A stretch of DNA of 64,000 bases from Malania oleifera. Its lineage: Eukaryota > Streptophyta > Magnoliopsida > Santalales > Ximeniaceae. Position 1 is the stretch's first letter, and each line of letters starts with the position of its first letter. Positions 1 through 10,532 of this stretch are shown here, piece after piece. Under the pieces are notes generated by a model. It had not been told where the DNA came from. It did no database searches and saw only the letters and a program-made list of their open reading frames with translations. Made by a program: the position numbers and the translations under genes. Location: contig NC_080422.1 in the NCBI RefSeq assembly GCF_029873635.1, forward strand, positions 5,994,001-6,058,000. The letters are read 5' to 3'.

Positions 1-814
1 CAAACCTTAAATCCAAATTTGGATGCATCTAAATAAAAATTAATATAATTTTATATTTTTTTTTATTCAAATCCAATACAAATCAAAATCAAAATCTTTC
101 TAGTTCCTCCAAACATAAAACAAAATAGTATTTGAGAACATAATTTTATATCTTAAATTTAAATTTGAGTAGACTTTAATAAATTTTAACATAATTTTAT
201 ATTATATATTATCCAAATTCAAATTGAAAGTCTGTCTGAACAAAAGAATATTCAGAAATAATTATCAGGAATATCCGAATAAATATAAATTTGACATTTT
301 CTAAAAAGGATACCAAAGACTATTTTAGGGATAGAGAAGATTCTCTTTCTTTTCCCCTTTTTCTTCTTCCCAAAAAAAAAACAAAAAAAACAAAAAAACA
401 AAACAAAATCTGAGATCCAAAAGAAATCAAGCTATATTCCTAGGGTTTGGGGAGGAATCACAATTCAAGAGAGAACATAAAATGAAATGCAAACAAATTC
501 AAGCATGGCCAATATAAAACCAATCCACACCACTGTATAACACTGTATATGCGTATATACATAAGCACAAAACAAGAAGGATAAACTCAGATGAGATCAT
601 CAATGTCCATGGATATCTCAATCTGATACAAAATTATTACACAAACAGCAATCTTCCCCCAACAACACAATGAGCTAGGAAGATGGCCTAGAACTATAGA
701 TCGATGGATCGATCGAGGTATGTACACAAACACATGGTGCATCCCCTCAAGATCTTATGCCAAAATTCCCAAACTTCTTTTTTTTTTTTTATGATCGTAA
801 TCTGAATCCATACC
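1..814. other. AT-rich 3' flank of the His-rich gene, no gene seen
   Basis: The stretch is AT-rich with A/C homopolymer-like runs near 370-405. It includes the presumed 3' UTR of the minus-strand gene that ends at 815. I see no coding region, RNA gene or clear element ends. Confidence 0.5.
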
Positions 815-1516
815 CTAAAATCGGTTGAAGATCTCCCGAATGCGATTCAGAAATCCACCTTCTTCCTCCTCCCTCCCCCTATCTTCTCTTTCCACCACTC
901 GAAACGGCCCCCTCCGGAACTTCCCCCACCCGAACGCCCCGTCCTCATCGTGGTGATGGTGGTGGTGGTGGTGGTGCGGGTGCGGAAATGCCGGCCTGCT
1001 ATGGGGGAACCTCACTCGCCTCGCCGGGATCCGTTGCCCGTTGTCGCCGCGATACTCCACGGGTTCAAATTCCTCTCCCGATGTCAACATGTCGTCGCCG
1101 TACGGCACCTCGCGGAAGACGGGGAATCTCGTCATGTGCGGGTTAAAGTGGTGGTGGCGGCAGCGGTGGCCGATGCGGAGCGGGTGGAACGGGCGGAACG
1201 GCATCGGTCGCATCGGGCGGCGGTTGATCGGACGGAAGTTGATCAGCGTCAACGGCACTGATGTGACGGTATCGGTCAAATCGGTCTCTGATTCCGGCAG
1301 ATCTTCGGCTGATTGCAGCGGTTTAGCGTCGTCGGCAGTGACGGCGTCGGGGTTCTCACTGGGAAGGAGGATTGTGGGCTTGGCGTCGGGGTCCGGGAAG
1401 GCGTTCTGCGTCTGACGACCGACGGCGTCATTCTCCAGGAAGTCGAAGGGCGTTCGGGCGTGCGAGACGGCGAAGAAGAAGAAGATAACGGCAACGGCAA
1501 AGGTGAGCCTGGCCAT
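815..1516 (-). CDS. Small secreted histidine-rich protein of unknown function
   Basis: The 233-residue product starts at the ATG at 1516-1514, in the context CACGATGGCC (purine at -3, G at +4). The frame is open 18 bases further upstream, but only a GTG lies there. Residues 1-20 form a signal peptide (MAR, then a hydrophobic core with FFFF, cleavage expected after AVSHA), so the protein probably enters the secretory pathway. The middle is Pro/Arg/His-rich, with INFRPINRRPMRPMPFRPF and a CRHHH cluster. A run of nine His lies at about 181-189, followed by Asp-Glu, and the basic/acidic tail ends in FLNRIREIFNRF. I recognise no catalytic domain. Metal binding is an inference from the His run only. 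The GC content is much higher than in the surroundings, as expected of a real gene. No intron is needed. A plus-strand open frame across the same stretch is a shadow. Confidence 0.75.
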   Translation of the reverse strand: MARLTFAVAVIFFFFAVSHARTPFDFLENDAVGRQTQNAFPDPDAKPTILLPSENPDAVTADDAKPLQSAEDLPESETDLTDTVTSVPLTLINFRPINRRPMRPMPFRPFHPLRIGHRCRHHHFNPHMTRFPVFREVPYGDDMLTSGEEFEPVEYRGDNGQRIPARRVRFPHSRPAFPHPHHHHHHHHHDEDGAFGWGKFRRGPFRVVEREDRGREEEEGGFLNRIREIFNRF

Positions 1517-1570
1517 CGTGAAATGAGAAGACACTATGATTAGGGTTTTGGTAAAAGAGAAGCAGCGCTG

Positions 1571-1579
1571 GATTTATAG
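1571..1579 (-). promoter_or_regulatory. TATA box of the His-rich gene, with upstream G-box
   Basis: The reverse complement reads CTATAAATC about 55 bases upstream of the chosen ATG, which predicts a 5' UTR of about 30 bases. A CACGTG G-box lies at 1683-1688, and a TGACGTG-type motif lies near 1790 (reverse strand). Both are common in stress- and light-responsive plant promoters. Their function here is inferred. Confidence 0.55.
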
Positions 1580-1799
1580 GGCGAAGTTGGGGTGGAGTGT
1601 TCGGGCAGGTCGGGCAGAGGGTTTTGAGGAAGAGGGAAGAGCGTGGAGAAAGGAACGGGCAGCGGGCAATGAGTACACCGACCACGTGCGAGGCAGGAGG
1701 CGAGAGGAGGTGCGGCGCCAACGTCGGAGCCGATATAGAAGGGAATGGGGTTAGCACCTAGCATTTTGATTCTGTGAGCCGTGGCTGTGCACGTCATTT

Positions 1800-3405
1800 C
1801 CACTATGTTGACTTTTAAATCGTTGACTGTTTTTTTTATTTATTAAATTCAATATCGATCCCAATATAATCTATTTGTCATATTGTGTATATATTTGTTT
1901 GCCCTTTTGAATGTTTGAAAGGAAGACTTTTAACATTAGACTTTAATTGTTGAAATATCTCCCATGATATTTTTTCTTTTTTGAGAGATTTTTTTTTCGG
2001 CGTATGCAATAAAAGATGATGACGAAAAGAAATGTGAAATATCAAATGTCTTAACTTTCATTGTATAGTTCAAACTTCAAACTCGTTTGCATTGATAAAT
2101 AAATAATAATAATAATAATAATATATTGACCATTGGTGATTTACCCTTTGAATTGCATAACCAACAAATGTCGGTCGAAAATTCATTAGACAAGTTAATA
2201 TTACTAAAAAAATGTATATTTGTTAAAAACCTATTTAATTTTAATTTATGTTGATAATTATGGGATTAGTAATTCAAAATAGTTTTTTGGTATTTAAATA
2301 TAGTAAGTAATTTATTCAATTTAATAATAGAGAGAAAAACAAATTGGTGCAAGGAATGTCATAAATAGAATGCTCCCTTATCGTTGTATAACAAAATTAA
2401 CTAATCATAATTTCAATAATTTTATAATGCAAATTTTCTTTAAAATTTTTTAATTATTTAAAAACCATAGATATGATGCTAATACATTAGTTTTAAAGAA
2501 TTTTTTTTTTAAATATAAGGTGCCTTTTGTTACTATAAAAAATAATTAAAGAAGTTTTTATGTGACTTTTAAAAGTCTTAAGAGGAATTTGCTACATGGT
2601 AAATATTTATTGGTATAAAAATTATATATATTTTTTTATATTTATCTGTAATTTTTTGTTTTAAATCAATTGTTTTATTATTTAATTTTTGGTATTTGTA
2701 TGAAAGTCAAAAAAATTTTGTACAAAAATTGAAAAACTTAAAAAAAAAAAAAAAAAAATAGGTGATTTTTTTGGTAATTTTTAAAAAATAAAAAATAATT
2801 ATTTTTCAAAACCAAGGAGATCCTATAAATGGCACAGGCTGACCTTGACCAATTATTATTATTATTTTAGTTGTTGTTGTTGTTGTTAAAATATATTTTT
2901 TAAGAGAAAACAAAAAAAAATCTAAAGCAAGAAAATAGAAAGTGGAAAATGCCAATTAGAAATAATCTTTAAGGGTCTGGTTAAGAATTTTATTGAAAAA
3001 TAAAAGCAAATAAAAATAAGGAAAATATTGTTTTCTACTATATTTTAACTTATATTAACATTATTGAAATTGTAGACACTCAATTTTGTTCGGGGCATTA
3101 AATAGCAAAACCTACAATCTTGGTTTTAGTTTTGATACCGTCTAGGGTCTTTACCCAGACACTATTTTTTTATTTTGCTCATTCTTACTATCCGATTCAA
3201 AAAATAAGACGAGGCAGTAGCAAAAAAGTAAAGGATAAAAGAAGACCTAAAATGTAGGCATCCCATATTTTTTATCTCATTTTAATGCATAATTTATTCT
3301 AGATGTTCTATTAATACTGAAACGCATGATTGGGCAAACTCTAGAATCAAAATAATTTGCAAAATTTTGATATGAGAATGGTTACTTCATAGGACTTAAT
3401 TTTGC
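1800..3405. other. AT-rich intergenic stretch, no gene seen
   Basis: It contains (AAT)n near 2105-2123, an A-run of about 18 near 2741-2758 and (TTG)n near 2870-2887. No coding frame of note, element ends or RNA gene could be supported. Confidence 0.5.
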
Positions 3406-3856
3406 AATTCATGGGTCCTTTAAAGGCTTAAAACTAGAACCTCAAAACATAATCCTTAAGTATCAAACTTCAAATTTCAAAATTCCCAAACATTGCCCCA
3501 AAATTTGGAGAAAATTTGAAAGAATTTGGGGAAGGAAGAAAGAAATAAAAACAAAAAAGAATATATATATATATATATATATATATATTGAAAAATAAAT
3601 AAATAAATGAAACACGTATCATCGTACGTACAGTGATAGGTGGTATCACTAGGATAGTAGGATTGCGCATTTGCGAGGCGATGTGGCGTGATCCTGACCA
3701 TCCAAACTATATTTTACGAGTCCTCTAAAGACTTAAATTCAGAACCTCAAAAATAGAATCCTTAAAGTCTTAAAATTCAAATCCTAAATTCTCCAAATAG
3801 AGTGCCAAAATTTAGAGAAAATTTGAAAGAATTTGGGGAAGGAAGAAAGAAATAAA

Positions 3857-3908
<52 letters not shown>
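3406..3908. repeat. Imperfect tandem duplication with (AT)n tracts, split by later insertions
   Basis: Unit 1 runs from about 3410 to 3715. Unit 2 starts near 3716, is cut at 3908 by the solo LTR and the 6011-14092 element, and resumes at 14093-14200. Both units contain GAATTTGGGGAAGGAAGAAA, followed by an (AT)n tract (3561-3589 and 3862-3909). The stretch 3605-3715, with CGCATTTG and a TGATCCTGACCAT-like segment, is matched by a related one at 14098-14195. Unit 2 therefore predates both insertions. Confidence 0.6.
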
Positions 3909-3912
<4 letters not shown>

Positions 3913-5936
3913 ACAACTTGCTTATTAAATTGATTTTTTTTTCCATATTATAATATTCTACATGCTCTGATACCATACTGAGGAGAAACTCATTTATAAA
4001 CCTAAGCAGTAAGAAACATAATTCATACAAACATATCCATAAACCATTATATACAATACAAAACCAATACCAGAGTACTACCATTTTTCCCAAAATATAC
4101 ACATATAACTGTTTTTCAAAAATTCCCTCAACTATATTGGAATATACAAAACACTCCTAAAAAATGATACTCACTCTCTGTCAGGGTACTACAGACGTCC
4201 CTCTATTTGCGAGCCTAATCTGCTCGCCTACTTGGATCACCTGAAAAATATTTCAACACTGGAATAAGCCAACGCTCAGTAAAAAGAAAAATGTTATTAC
4301 TAGTGCGTGACAAATGAGTTTTTATATGTCGTGAAATCTGTTTCATATAAACATAAATAATTGAGTACAAAAGTACAGCACAAATAATAAAGTACACCAC
4401 CCCTTTTCCCTATTACTTGACATATCAGTATTATGGTTATAATTCAAAATACTTCTAATGTATATAAGTAGGATCCCCGTTTCTGTAAATTAATACGTAA
4501 GTAATAGTAACTGAAACTGTTTCCTGTGGCTATTTGTGTCATAACATGCCCCTCATGATGAGGTTGTGCGACCCGTAGGCTGGATTTACCCTGGCTGGCC
4601 AACCAGGAATAAATCACTGAACTCCGTCGGTCGACCTGCCCACCTCAACCCATATCTGGATGGGGAGCCTAACCTCTTCAAGGGCCTAGGTGGTCAACCT
4701 TACCACGTATTATCGGAATAGGTGGTTGCACTAAATAAGTAACATAGTATCAGTAGCAATGGTACCGTGCTCTGTAGCTGTAAGTCCAACAGGGTCTGAT
4801 ATCATATAATATTTTTCTATACATATTTATCTAATTGACCATGATTCTAAAATAATCATAATAACCATGATGCTGCAAAACGTACTGAAATCTTAATAAT
4901 CATAACATGGAACTGCATATTCGTAATACTGGAATTCGTATAATCATGATACTGAGATTCGTATAATCATGGTACTAAAATCCGTAAAATCATGGTACTA
5001 AAGTTCACATCATCATAGTACTTAAGTCCGTAAAATCATGGTACTGAATTTCATAAAAATCATGAAACTACAATTCGTAAAACATATTCCCGTACTACAT
5101 GCATATTCACAAGCCACACCATACTTTAATACATAATTTTTGTAAATAAATACACTGTATAATATTTAGAATTTTCCTAACATAGCATATTTCCCTTACC
5201 TTAACTTTGAAAAGCCCCTACTGTACTCTAGTCCGATACCCGCAGGGCCTCCTTTACAATACCCTGAAAATAATATTTTCCATAACTAAACATCAGTATT
5301 TTTCTGCCTACTTCATTTTCTATAACTACCAAGAAGTCAAAAACTAGATAAAAATCCTTACCCTGAATTTGGGACGAAACCCAACTTCGTTTTCCTGACG
5401 ATCCGCTCCGGCAGTCTTGTAGAGAACTCCGTCAAGAGCGTCGTGGTAGCTTCGGATCGTCGATCCGACGACTGGTGAGGCCGGAATCGAAGAAAGAAGG
5501 GAGAGAGAATCGTAGGAGAGAGAGAGGCGCGGTGAAAATGAGAAATATCCCGATTTTTAGCTATTTATAGAGCCAGGTTCGTCGATGAGACACGTCACCT
5601 CGTTGACGAGCCCTTTACAAAATTCATCGACGAGACCCTGTGTTCGTCGACGAAATTCAGTGCAGCCCGAACCATCTCTCGGTATTTTCTGGTCGACGAA
5701 ACCTTGTGTTCGTCGACGAAATTCTGAAGACCTTTGTTGACGAGACCCTGTGTTCGTCGACGACTCGTCAACGAAGTTGGGCAATTTCCTGAATTTATGA
5801 TTATTTAATATTATCTCCAAAATGCAATGTCGTCGACGAACGCTCTGCGTTCGTCGACGAAGTCTACAACCTCCTTCTGTTTCTGTTTCTATTTTCTCTC
5901 CCTCTTTAATACTTAAAATGCTATTATTCTTCGAGT

Positions 5937-5977
<41 letters not shown>

Positions 5978-6008
5978 AAATTTAAAAAATAAAAATAAAA
6001 GTGGGACA
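3909..6008 (-). mobile_element. Solo LTR of a chromovirus-type Gypsy element
   Basis: Read on the minus strand it starts TGTCCCAC at 6008 and ends GTTGTTACA at 3909, so it has TG...CA ends and is about 2.1 kb long. It contains a TATAAATAG box (reverse complement at 5561-5570), a cluster of TCGTCGACGA palindromes (5578-5863), an (AT)n tract (5944-5975) and the R/U5 block near 4546-4606 that is shared with other LTRs in the window. No internal region adjoins it, so LTR-LTR recombination has probably removed the body. The target duplication is obscured by the (AT)n tract on one side. The family is related to the element at 27255-36237 but not the same. Confidence 0.75.
5578..5863 (-). promoter_or_regulatory. 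TCGTCGACGA palindrome cluster in the solo-LTR U3
   Basis: At least five exact TCGTCGACGA palindromes and several near copies (TCATCGACGA, GTTGACGAG) lie within 290 bases directly upstream of the LTR TATA box, in minus orientation. Their position suggests an enhancer-like array. No binding factor is known to me. Confidence 0.5.
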
Positions 6009-6334
6009 TATGTGATGACCCAAAAATATATAAAGTACAATAATAATAAAATAATAAAAATAGTCATTAAGTTAATATCAATACAGAAGTGTTTTTCTGT
6101 AGGATCCTTGATTCCATGTTTGATGCCTAAGAAAGACCTTGTCTTAGCGAGTGCTCAGAGACCATTGCGGCTCAGTCGCTCCCTGGAGGTCGGCCTGGTC
6201 AAAATGGAATTTCATAGGATAAACAGGATAGACATTGTTTGTACACGTAAATAAGTATATATACATAAAATAGTGTTTTGACAGACATAATTTGTAGAAA
6301 TACATAATAAGATGATAATAATATAGGTATCATA

Positions 6335-6656
6335 TGTGGGGCCCACAAGACTATGTGGGGTCCACATGAGTCCCGGAGCCACAAGACACTGTTTATATAC
6401 GTAAATAAGTACATAAAATAATGTTTTAACTGATATAATTTGTAGAAATATATGATAAAATAATAATAATGTAAGTATCATATGCGGGGCCCACAAGACT
6501 GTGTGGGGCCCACATGAGTCCCGAAGCCGTATGGAGGTTTACACGAGTCTCAAAGCTATTTAGAATGCATAAAATCGTATAAGAATTATTCGAGTTACGT
6601 AGGATCCATTCGGGTCTCGAAGTTGTGTGGGGCCCACAAGACCGTGTGGGGCCCAC
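6335..6656 (+). promoter_or_regulatory. Six GTGGGGCCCAC palindromes (TCP-type sites) in the U3
   Basis: Copies lie at 6336-6346, 6355-6365 (GTGGGGTCCAC), 6484-6494 (GCGGGGCCCAC), 6503-6513, 6627-6637 and 6646-6656. They form three pairs spaced about 19 bases start to start, and each pair reads CCCACAAGAC between its members. The sequence fits both class I (GGNCCCAC) and class II (GTGGNCCC) TCP transcription-factor sites. The same cluster recurs in the 3' LTR at 11858-12179. Regulation by TCP factors is an inference. Confidence 0.6.
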
Positions 6657-7007
6657 ATGAGTTTTTAAAATTCAAATTTAATTCTTATTCAAAAATAAAT
6701 AATAAAATAAATGATTACTAAAAATAGTTTAAAAGTAATAATAATAAGAATAATAATGATAATAATGATAAAGAAAAATAATAAAATAATAAAATAATTA
6801 ATTAACTAATTGATTAATTAATTAGGTAAGTAATAAATTAAGAATTTATTTAATGGGAATGGTGGCAAGCACTCCCACATGGCCTCCATCCCCATCCCAT
6901 ACTCAACCCATACCTTGCCCATCCTTTGCCCATTCTTAAATTTTCAAAATTATAATTTCACCCATCTCCCCACACTTTTATAAATTCTATTTCTTCCCCA
7001 AAATTTT

Positions 7008-7020
7008 CCTATAAATAGGG
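7008..7020 (+). promoter_or_regulatory. LTR TATA box
   Basis: CCTATAAATAGGG lies about 1 kb into the LTR and about 350 bases after the palindrome cluster. It predicts a transcript start near 7040-7050, and so the U3/R border. Confidence 0.65.
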
Positions 7021-8571
7021 AGCTCTCAACCTTCATTTTTCACAACAATTTTCCAAGGAAGAGAAGGATTAGTGAGTGAAAGAATTTGTGGTGGAGAGAG
7101 AATTTTTGAATAAATTCTCAATCACCCACTTTTTCCGATCTCATTTCTTAAAGATAACTATTGTGTTCGTAGCACACGGTAAAAGAAGAAGGTAAGTAAA
7201 TTTGATTATGTTAGTATTTTTATTCAAAATTTATACCCGAGTTTATTTGTAAGTAAATTTTGATTATGTTAGTTCCTTTTTATTTTAAATTCATACCCGA
7301 GTTTATTTTGTACGTAAATTTTAATTATGTTACTTAGTTCCACAAAATTTCCATGAGTTTATTTTTACGCATATTTAATTATACCAGTTCTATTTTAATA
7401 TACTTGCATCTATTTTTGGGTTAAGAAATGTTCCAATCCCCTCGGGTAAATTTTCAGCATTTCTTTCTATTCAAAAATAAAATTATATATATTTTTAACA
7501 CAAAAATTGTGTGGCATGAGTTTATTTATATGTTGCATTTTTAAGAAAATATAAGTAAAGATGAGATTTTCACGATATTATTTTTAAATTTGCATAAATT
7601 ATAATAAGATGATTTTAAAACCCCTTATGGCAACGGAAGTTCAAAGTTACAGATGCTCGGTACCGCAGCTTAAAGTTTATACGGATCAGAGTGCACCCAC
7701 ACTGTTTACAGAGTGGTTATTTATGTTAGTGGATTTCTCCTGAGTGCACACCTGGTTTAAGTCCAGGACTTAATAAGGAAAATCTCACTTAAAGTTTACG
7801 TACGTTGATTTAGTTTGGTCGGCCAGCCAGCTAAGTCCAGTCTTCGGACCGCACAACCCAGTCATGGGGGTAAACATGACTTACGGTAAACAGGCCTAAG
7901 GGTGGATTTTTATAATATATGTTTATACATATTTAATTACGTGTACAAAGTTACTGATGATTTGAAGGAAAAGTGTAAGTTTACGTGAAAATGATCATTT
8001 TGGTACTTAAATGACGATCTAAGGAACACGTATAAGGAAAAGTATATGTATGTTTATCATTAAATATTTTTACAGTTTTAAAGTTAAAAGTTTAATTTAG
8101 CAGTTATAGTATATGATTGTAAAAATTTACTGTCGAAATTGATGACAAAAGTTTTATGCAGAAATCTTTAAATTTATGTTTATTCTAAAAGAAATCTTGA
8201 AATTATAGTATTAAATATTATTTTACGAAATTCTTTAAAAGCTCATTTTGGCCACACACTAATAATAATCTTATTTACTTACTGAGCGTCGTCTCACCCC
8301 AATCATATTTTATTTCAGATAACTCTGAAGGACATGTCGGAAATCAGGCTTAGCAAGCATGCGGGTGGGGATTAGAAAAATAAAGATTAATTAGAAATAT
8401 AGTATGATTTCAGATATTTACGTCTGTGTAATTTTCTTCTTTTGAAATAAGTGATTGTAACATGAATAATTAGCGCTCTGGTTTAATAAAAATTGAGTTT
8501 ATTTTGCTTCCGCTGTAAATCAGAAGTAAAAAGTTAATATCCCAGGCCCCTCGGGGTCGGGGTGTTACATT

Positions 8572-8583
8572 TGGTATCAGAGC
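8572..8583 (+). other. Primer-binding site, initiator-Met tRNA
   Basis: TGGTATCAGAGC lies 2 bases after the end of the 5' LTR and matches the 3' end of plant initiator-Met tRNA, the usual primer of this class of element. Confidence 0.85.
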
Positions 8584-9390
8584 AATAGGTTATAGGTTCT
8601 GTAGACTTTAAAGAAATAATTTTACCAGAGCATAGGATATAGGTTCTGTATAATCTAATATATAAATTTTATCAGAGCATAGGTATAAAATATGATTTGG
8701 GTAGGATTGGGTAGTTTAGAATATTTATTTTAGTTTGTTATATTATTATACGCTAATAATAGATTTATGATTTTAAAATAACATTTGATCATTATTTAAA
8801 AATGGATCCTAAAGATAGTAGCATTGGAGGAAATGAGATTTACGTGAAGGCTCCCAAGGATAGGTAATAATTATAAATTCTCTAAGAAAAATAGTAGTAT
8901 TATTGAAGACACGTTAATTAATTTAAATATGTTATTTATGTTTGTAGAAACACATACCCATATTAATGATTTATAATTAATTGTCAAATGTATTAATAAT
9001 TTAAATTTTTTATATATGAATATAATAATAATATATGAGATTTAATTATTTTCACTGTTGTTATTTTCACTAAATATATAAGAAATAACCCATTAGACCC
9101 TACTGAATTTAGAAGTGCTACACATACAAATAGAAATGAGTAAACGGTCTATTATGAAATCTGAATTTACCCAAATTTTCTTTACATGTATAAGTTGGAT
9201 ATGAATATGTATTTTTTTTTTTACATCACATATTCAGTTATCAACAGAACATTCAAACTTAATTTAGGAAAATATATTTTAGCAAAATCTTTAATTTTAA
9301 TTTTGTATTAATTTATAAGGAATTAAATATAATTTAAATATTATATATATTTAAATTCAATATATATATAATCCCTTAGCATGTGTAAGT

Positions 9391-9392
<2 letters not shown>

Positions 9393-9434
<42 letters not shown>

Positions 9435-9718
9435 TTTCATTACATATTCAATTTCCATCAAGTATCCAAGTTTAATTTAGGAGTACAAATTTTGATGAAA
9501 CCTTTAATTTTGTATAAATTTATAAAAGTTAATACAACTTAAAATTTTCTATATATAAAAAAAAAAAAATTTATATATATATATTTTTTAATGAAAGCAA
9601 TATAAAAATTTACTAATTTCCTTCAAATAACTAACCAATGTCAAATCATCAATCGGCTAAACATGCCCAATATTTATTTGATCTAATAATAATAATAATA
9701 ATAATACTAATGTTAATG

Positions 9719-9768
<50 letters not shown>
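9393..9768. repeat. (AT)n and (AAT)n microsatellites in the element interior
   Basis: AT tracts lie at 9393-9431 and 9720-9768, with a short (AAT)n at about 9686-9704. They lie in AT-rich non-coding sequence between the leader and the SINE. Confidence 0.8.
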
Positions 9769-9772
<4 letters not shown>

Positions 9773-9789
9773 GGTACTCTTGTAGTTAT

Positions 9790-9951
9790 AAAAAAAAAAA
9801 AGGGGGCCTCATGGGTGGAAATCATCGGCTATAGCTCACTTACCCCCGAAGCAAGGTCAGGGCATGAGACCACTTGGGCGTAGTGGGGACTCGAACCCGC
9901 GATCACATGGATGCACGGCCGGTTCCTTACCACTAGGCCACCCACCCAAGT
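9790..9951 (-). mobile_element. tRNA-headed SINE (Au-like), antisense to the host element
   Basis: On the minus strand the head carries an A-box-like TGGCCTAGTGGT (9940-9929) and a perfect B-box core GGTTCGAGTCCC (9897-9886), with a spacing of about 31 bases. The unit runs on about 90 bases and ends in a T-run (A-run 9790-9801 on the plus strand). A T-ending tail and this length are typical of the plant Au SINE group. I could not find a clear target duplication. It interrupts the interior of the retrotransposon, so it came in after that interior was formed. Confidence 0.65.
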
Positions 9952-10027
9952 GGTGATCTAAGGATGAAATTAATTATAGTTAAAGCATTAATAAAGATGT
10001 AAAAACATAAAAAGAACCTAGAGTTTG

Positions 10028-10392
10028 CAAATTTTGCAATACGTGTCACTCGCTCAATTTCCGCGACACATGTCGCTATCTCTCGATTTGTGCAAAATGC
10101 GTTGCTCAATATCTGTGACATGCGTCGCTCTCTCTCGATTCTTGTGACACACGTCGTTCTCCCTCGATTTGTGCAAAACGCGTTAAACGATATCTGTGAC
10201 ACGCGTCACCCCCTCTCGGTTCTCACGACACACATCGTTATCCCTCGATTTGTGCAAAATGCGTTGATTGATATCCATGACACGCGTCGCCCTCTCTTGA
10301 TTCTCGTGACACATATCGTTCTCTCTCGATTTATGCAAAATGCGTTGCTCGATATCCGTGACACACGTCGCTCTCTCTCGATTTCCACAACA
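10028..10392 (+). repeat. 81-bp tandem repeat directly upstream of the WOX TATA box
   Basis: The marker GTGCAAAA recurs near 10090, 10171, 10252 and (as ATGCAAAA) 10333, exactly 81 bases apart, giving about four and a half copies. Each unit holds subrepeats of about 27 bases with CTCTCTCGATT and GTGACACACGTCG, rich in ACGCGT/ACACGTCG-type motifs. Because 81 is a multiple of 3, open frames run through both strands of the array by chance. The array ends 12 bases before the TATA box, so it forms the proximal promoter. Confidence 0.85.
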
Positions 10393-10404
10393 CGCGGTCA
10401 TCCC

Positions 10405-10415
10405 CTTATAAAAAG
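10405..10415 (+). promoter_or_regulatory. TATA box of the internal WOX gene
   Basis: CTTATAAAAAG lies about 118 bases before the ATG at 10533. It predicts a start near 10440 and a 5' UTR of about 90 bases. The gene therefore appears to have its own promoter, separate from the LTR. Confidence 0.6.
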
Positions 10416-10532
10416 GGTACGCCCTCCTCGAACTCTAAGCATCACAGTTTTCTATCATCTTGAACAATCACATTTCGGTTTGTAGTGATTAGCTCTTCCC
10501 AACTTGTCTCTTAGTTGTCTCATTACTCGAAA

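Larger units (their letters stand above)
6011..8569 (+). repeat. 5' LTR of the WOX-carrying element
   Basis: It starts TGTGATGACCC and ends GGGGTGTTACA. U3 runs from 6011 to roughly 7040 and contains the GTGGGGCCCAC cluster and the TATA box. R-U5 contains the conserved block at 7819-7874. Open frames within it (for example 6012-6254) recur identically in the other LTR and do not look coding. Confidence 0.92.

Noticed and set aside
5578-5863. CRISPR-like array of TCGTCGACGA copies
   Set aside because: The repeats are 10 bases, spacing is irregular, and they lie in a plant LTR promoter. The same holds for the 81-bp array, which has no spacers.
6012-6656. Small frames of 71-94 codons in the LTR, repeated at 11535-12179
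   Set aside because: They lie in the U3 of an LTR, are identical in both copies because the LTRs are, and show no domain or sensible composition.
9886-9940. tRNA gene on the minus strand
   Set aside because: A and B boxes are present, but there is no acceptor-stem pairing and the sequence continues into a SINE body with a T tail.
10090-10485. 131-codon plus-strand frame and matching minus-strand frames across 10090-10485
   Set aside because: The frames exist because the 81-bp tandem repeat is a multiple of three. The translation only repeats a 27-residue unit and overlaps the WOX promoter.
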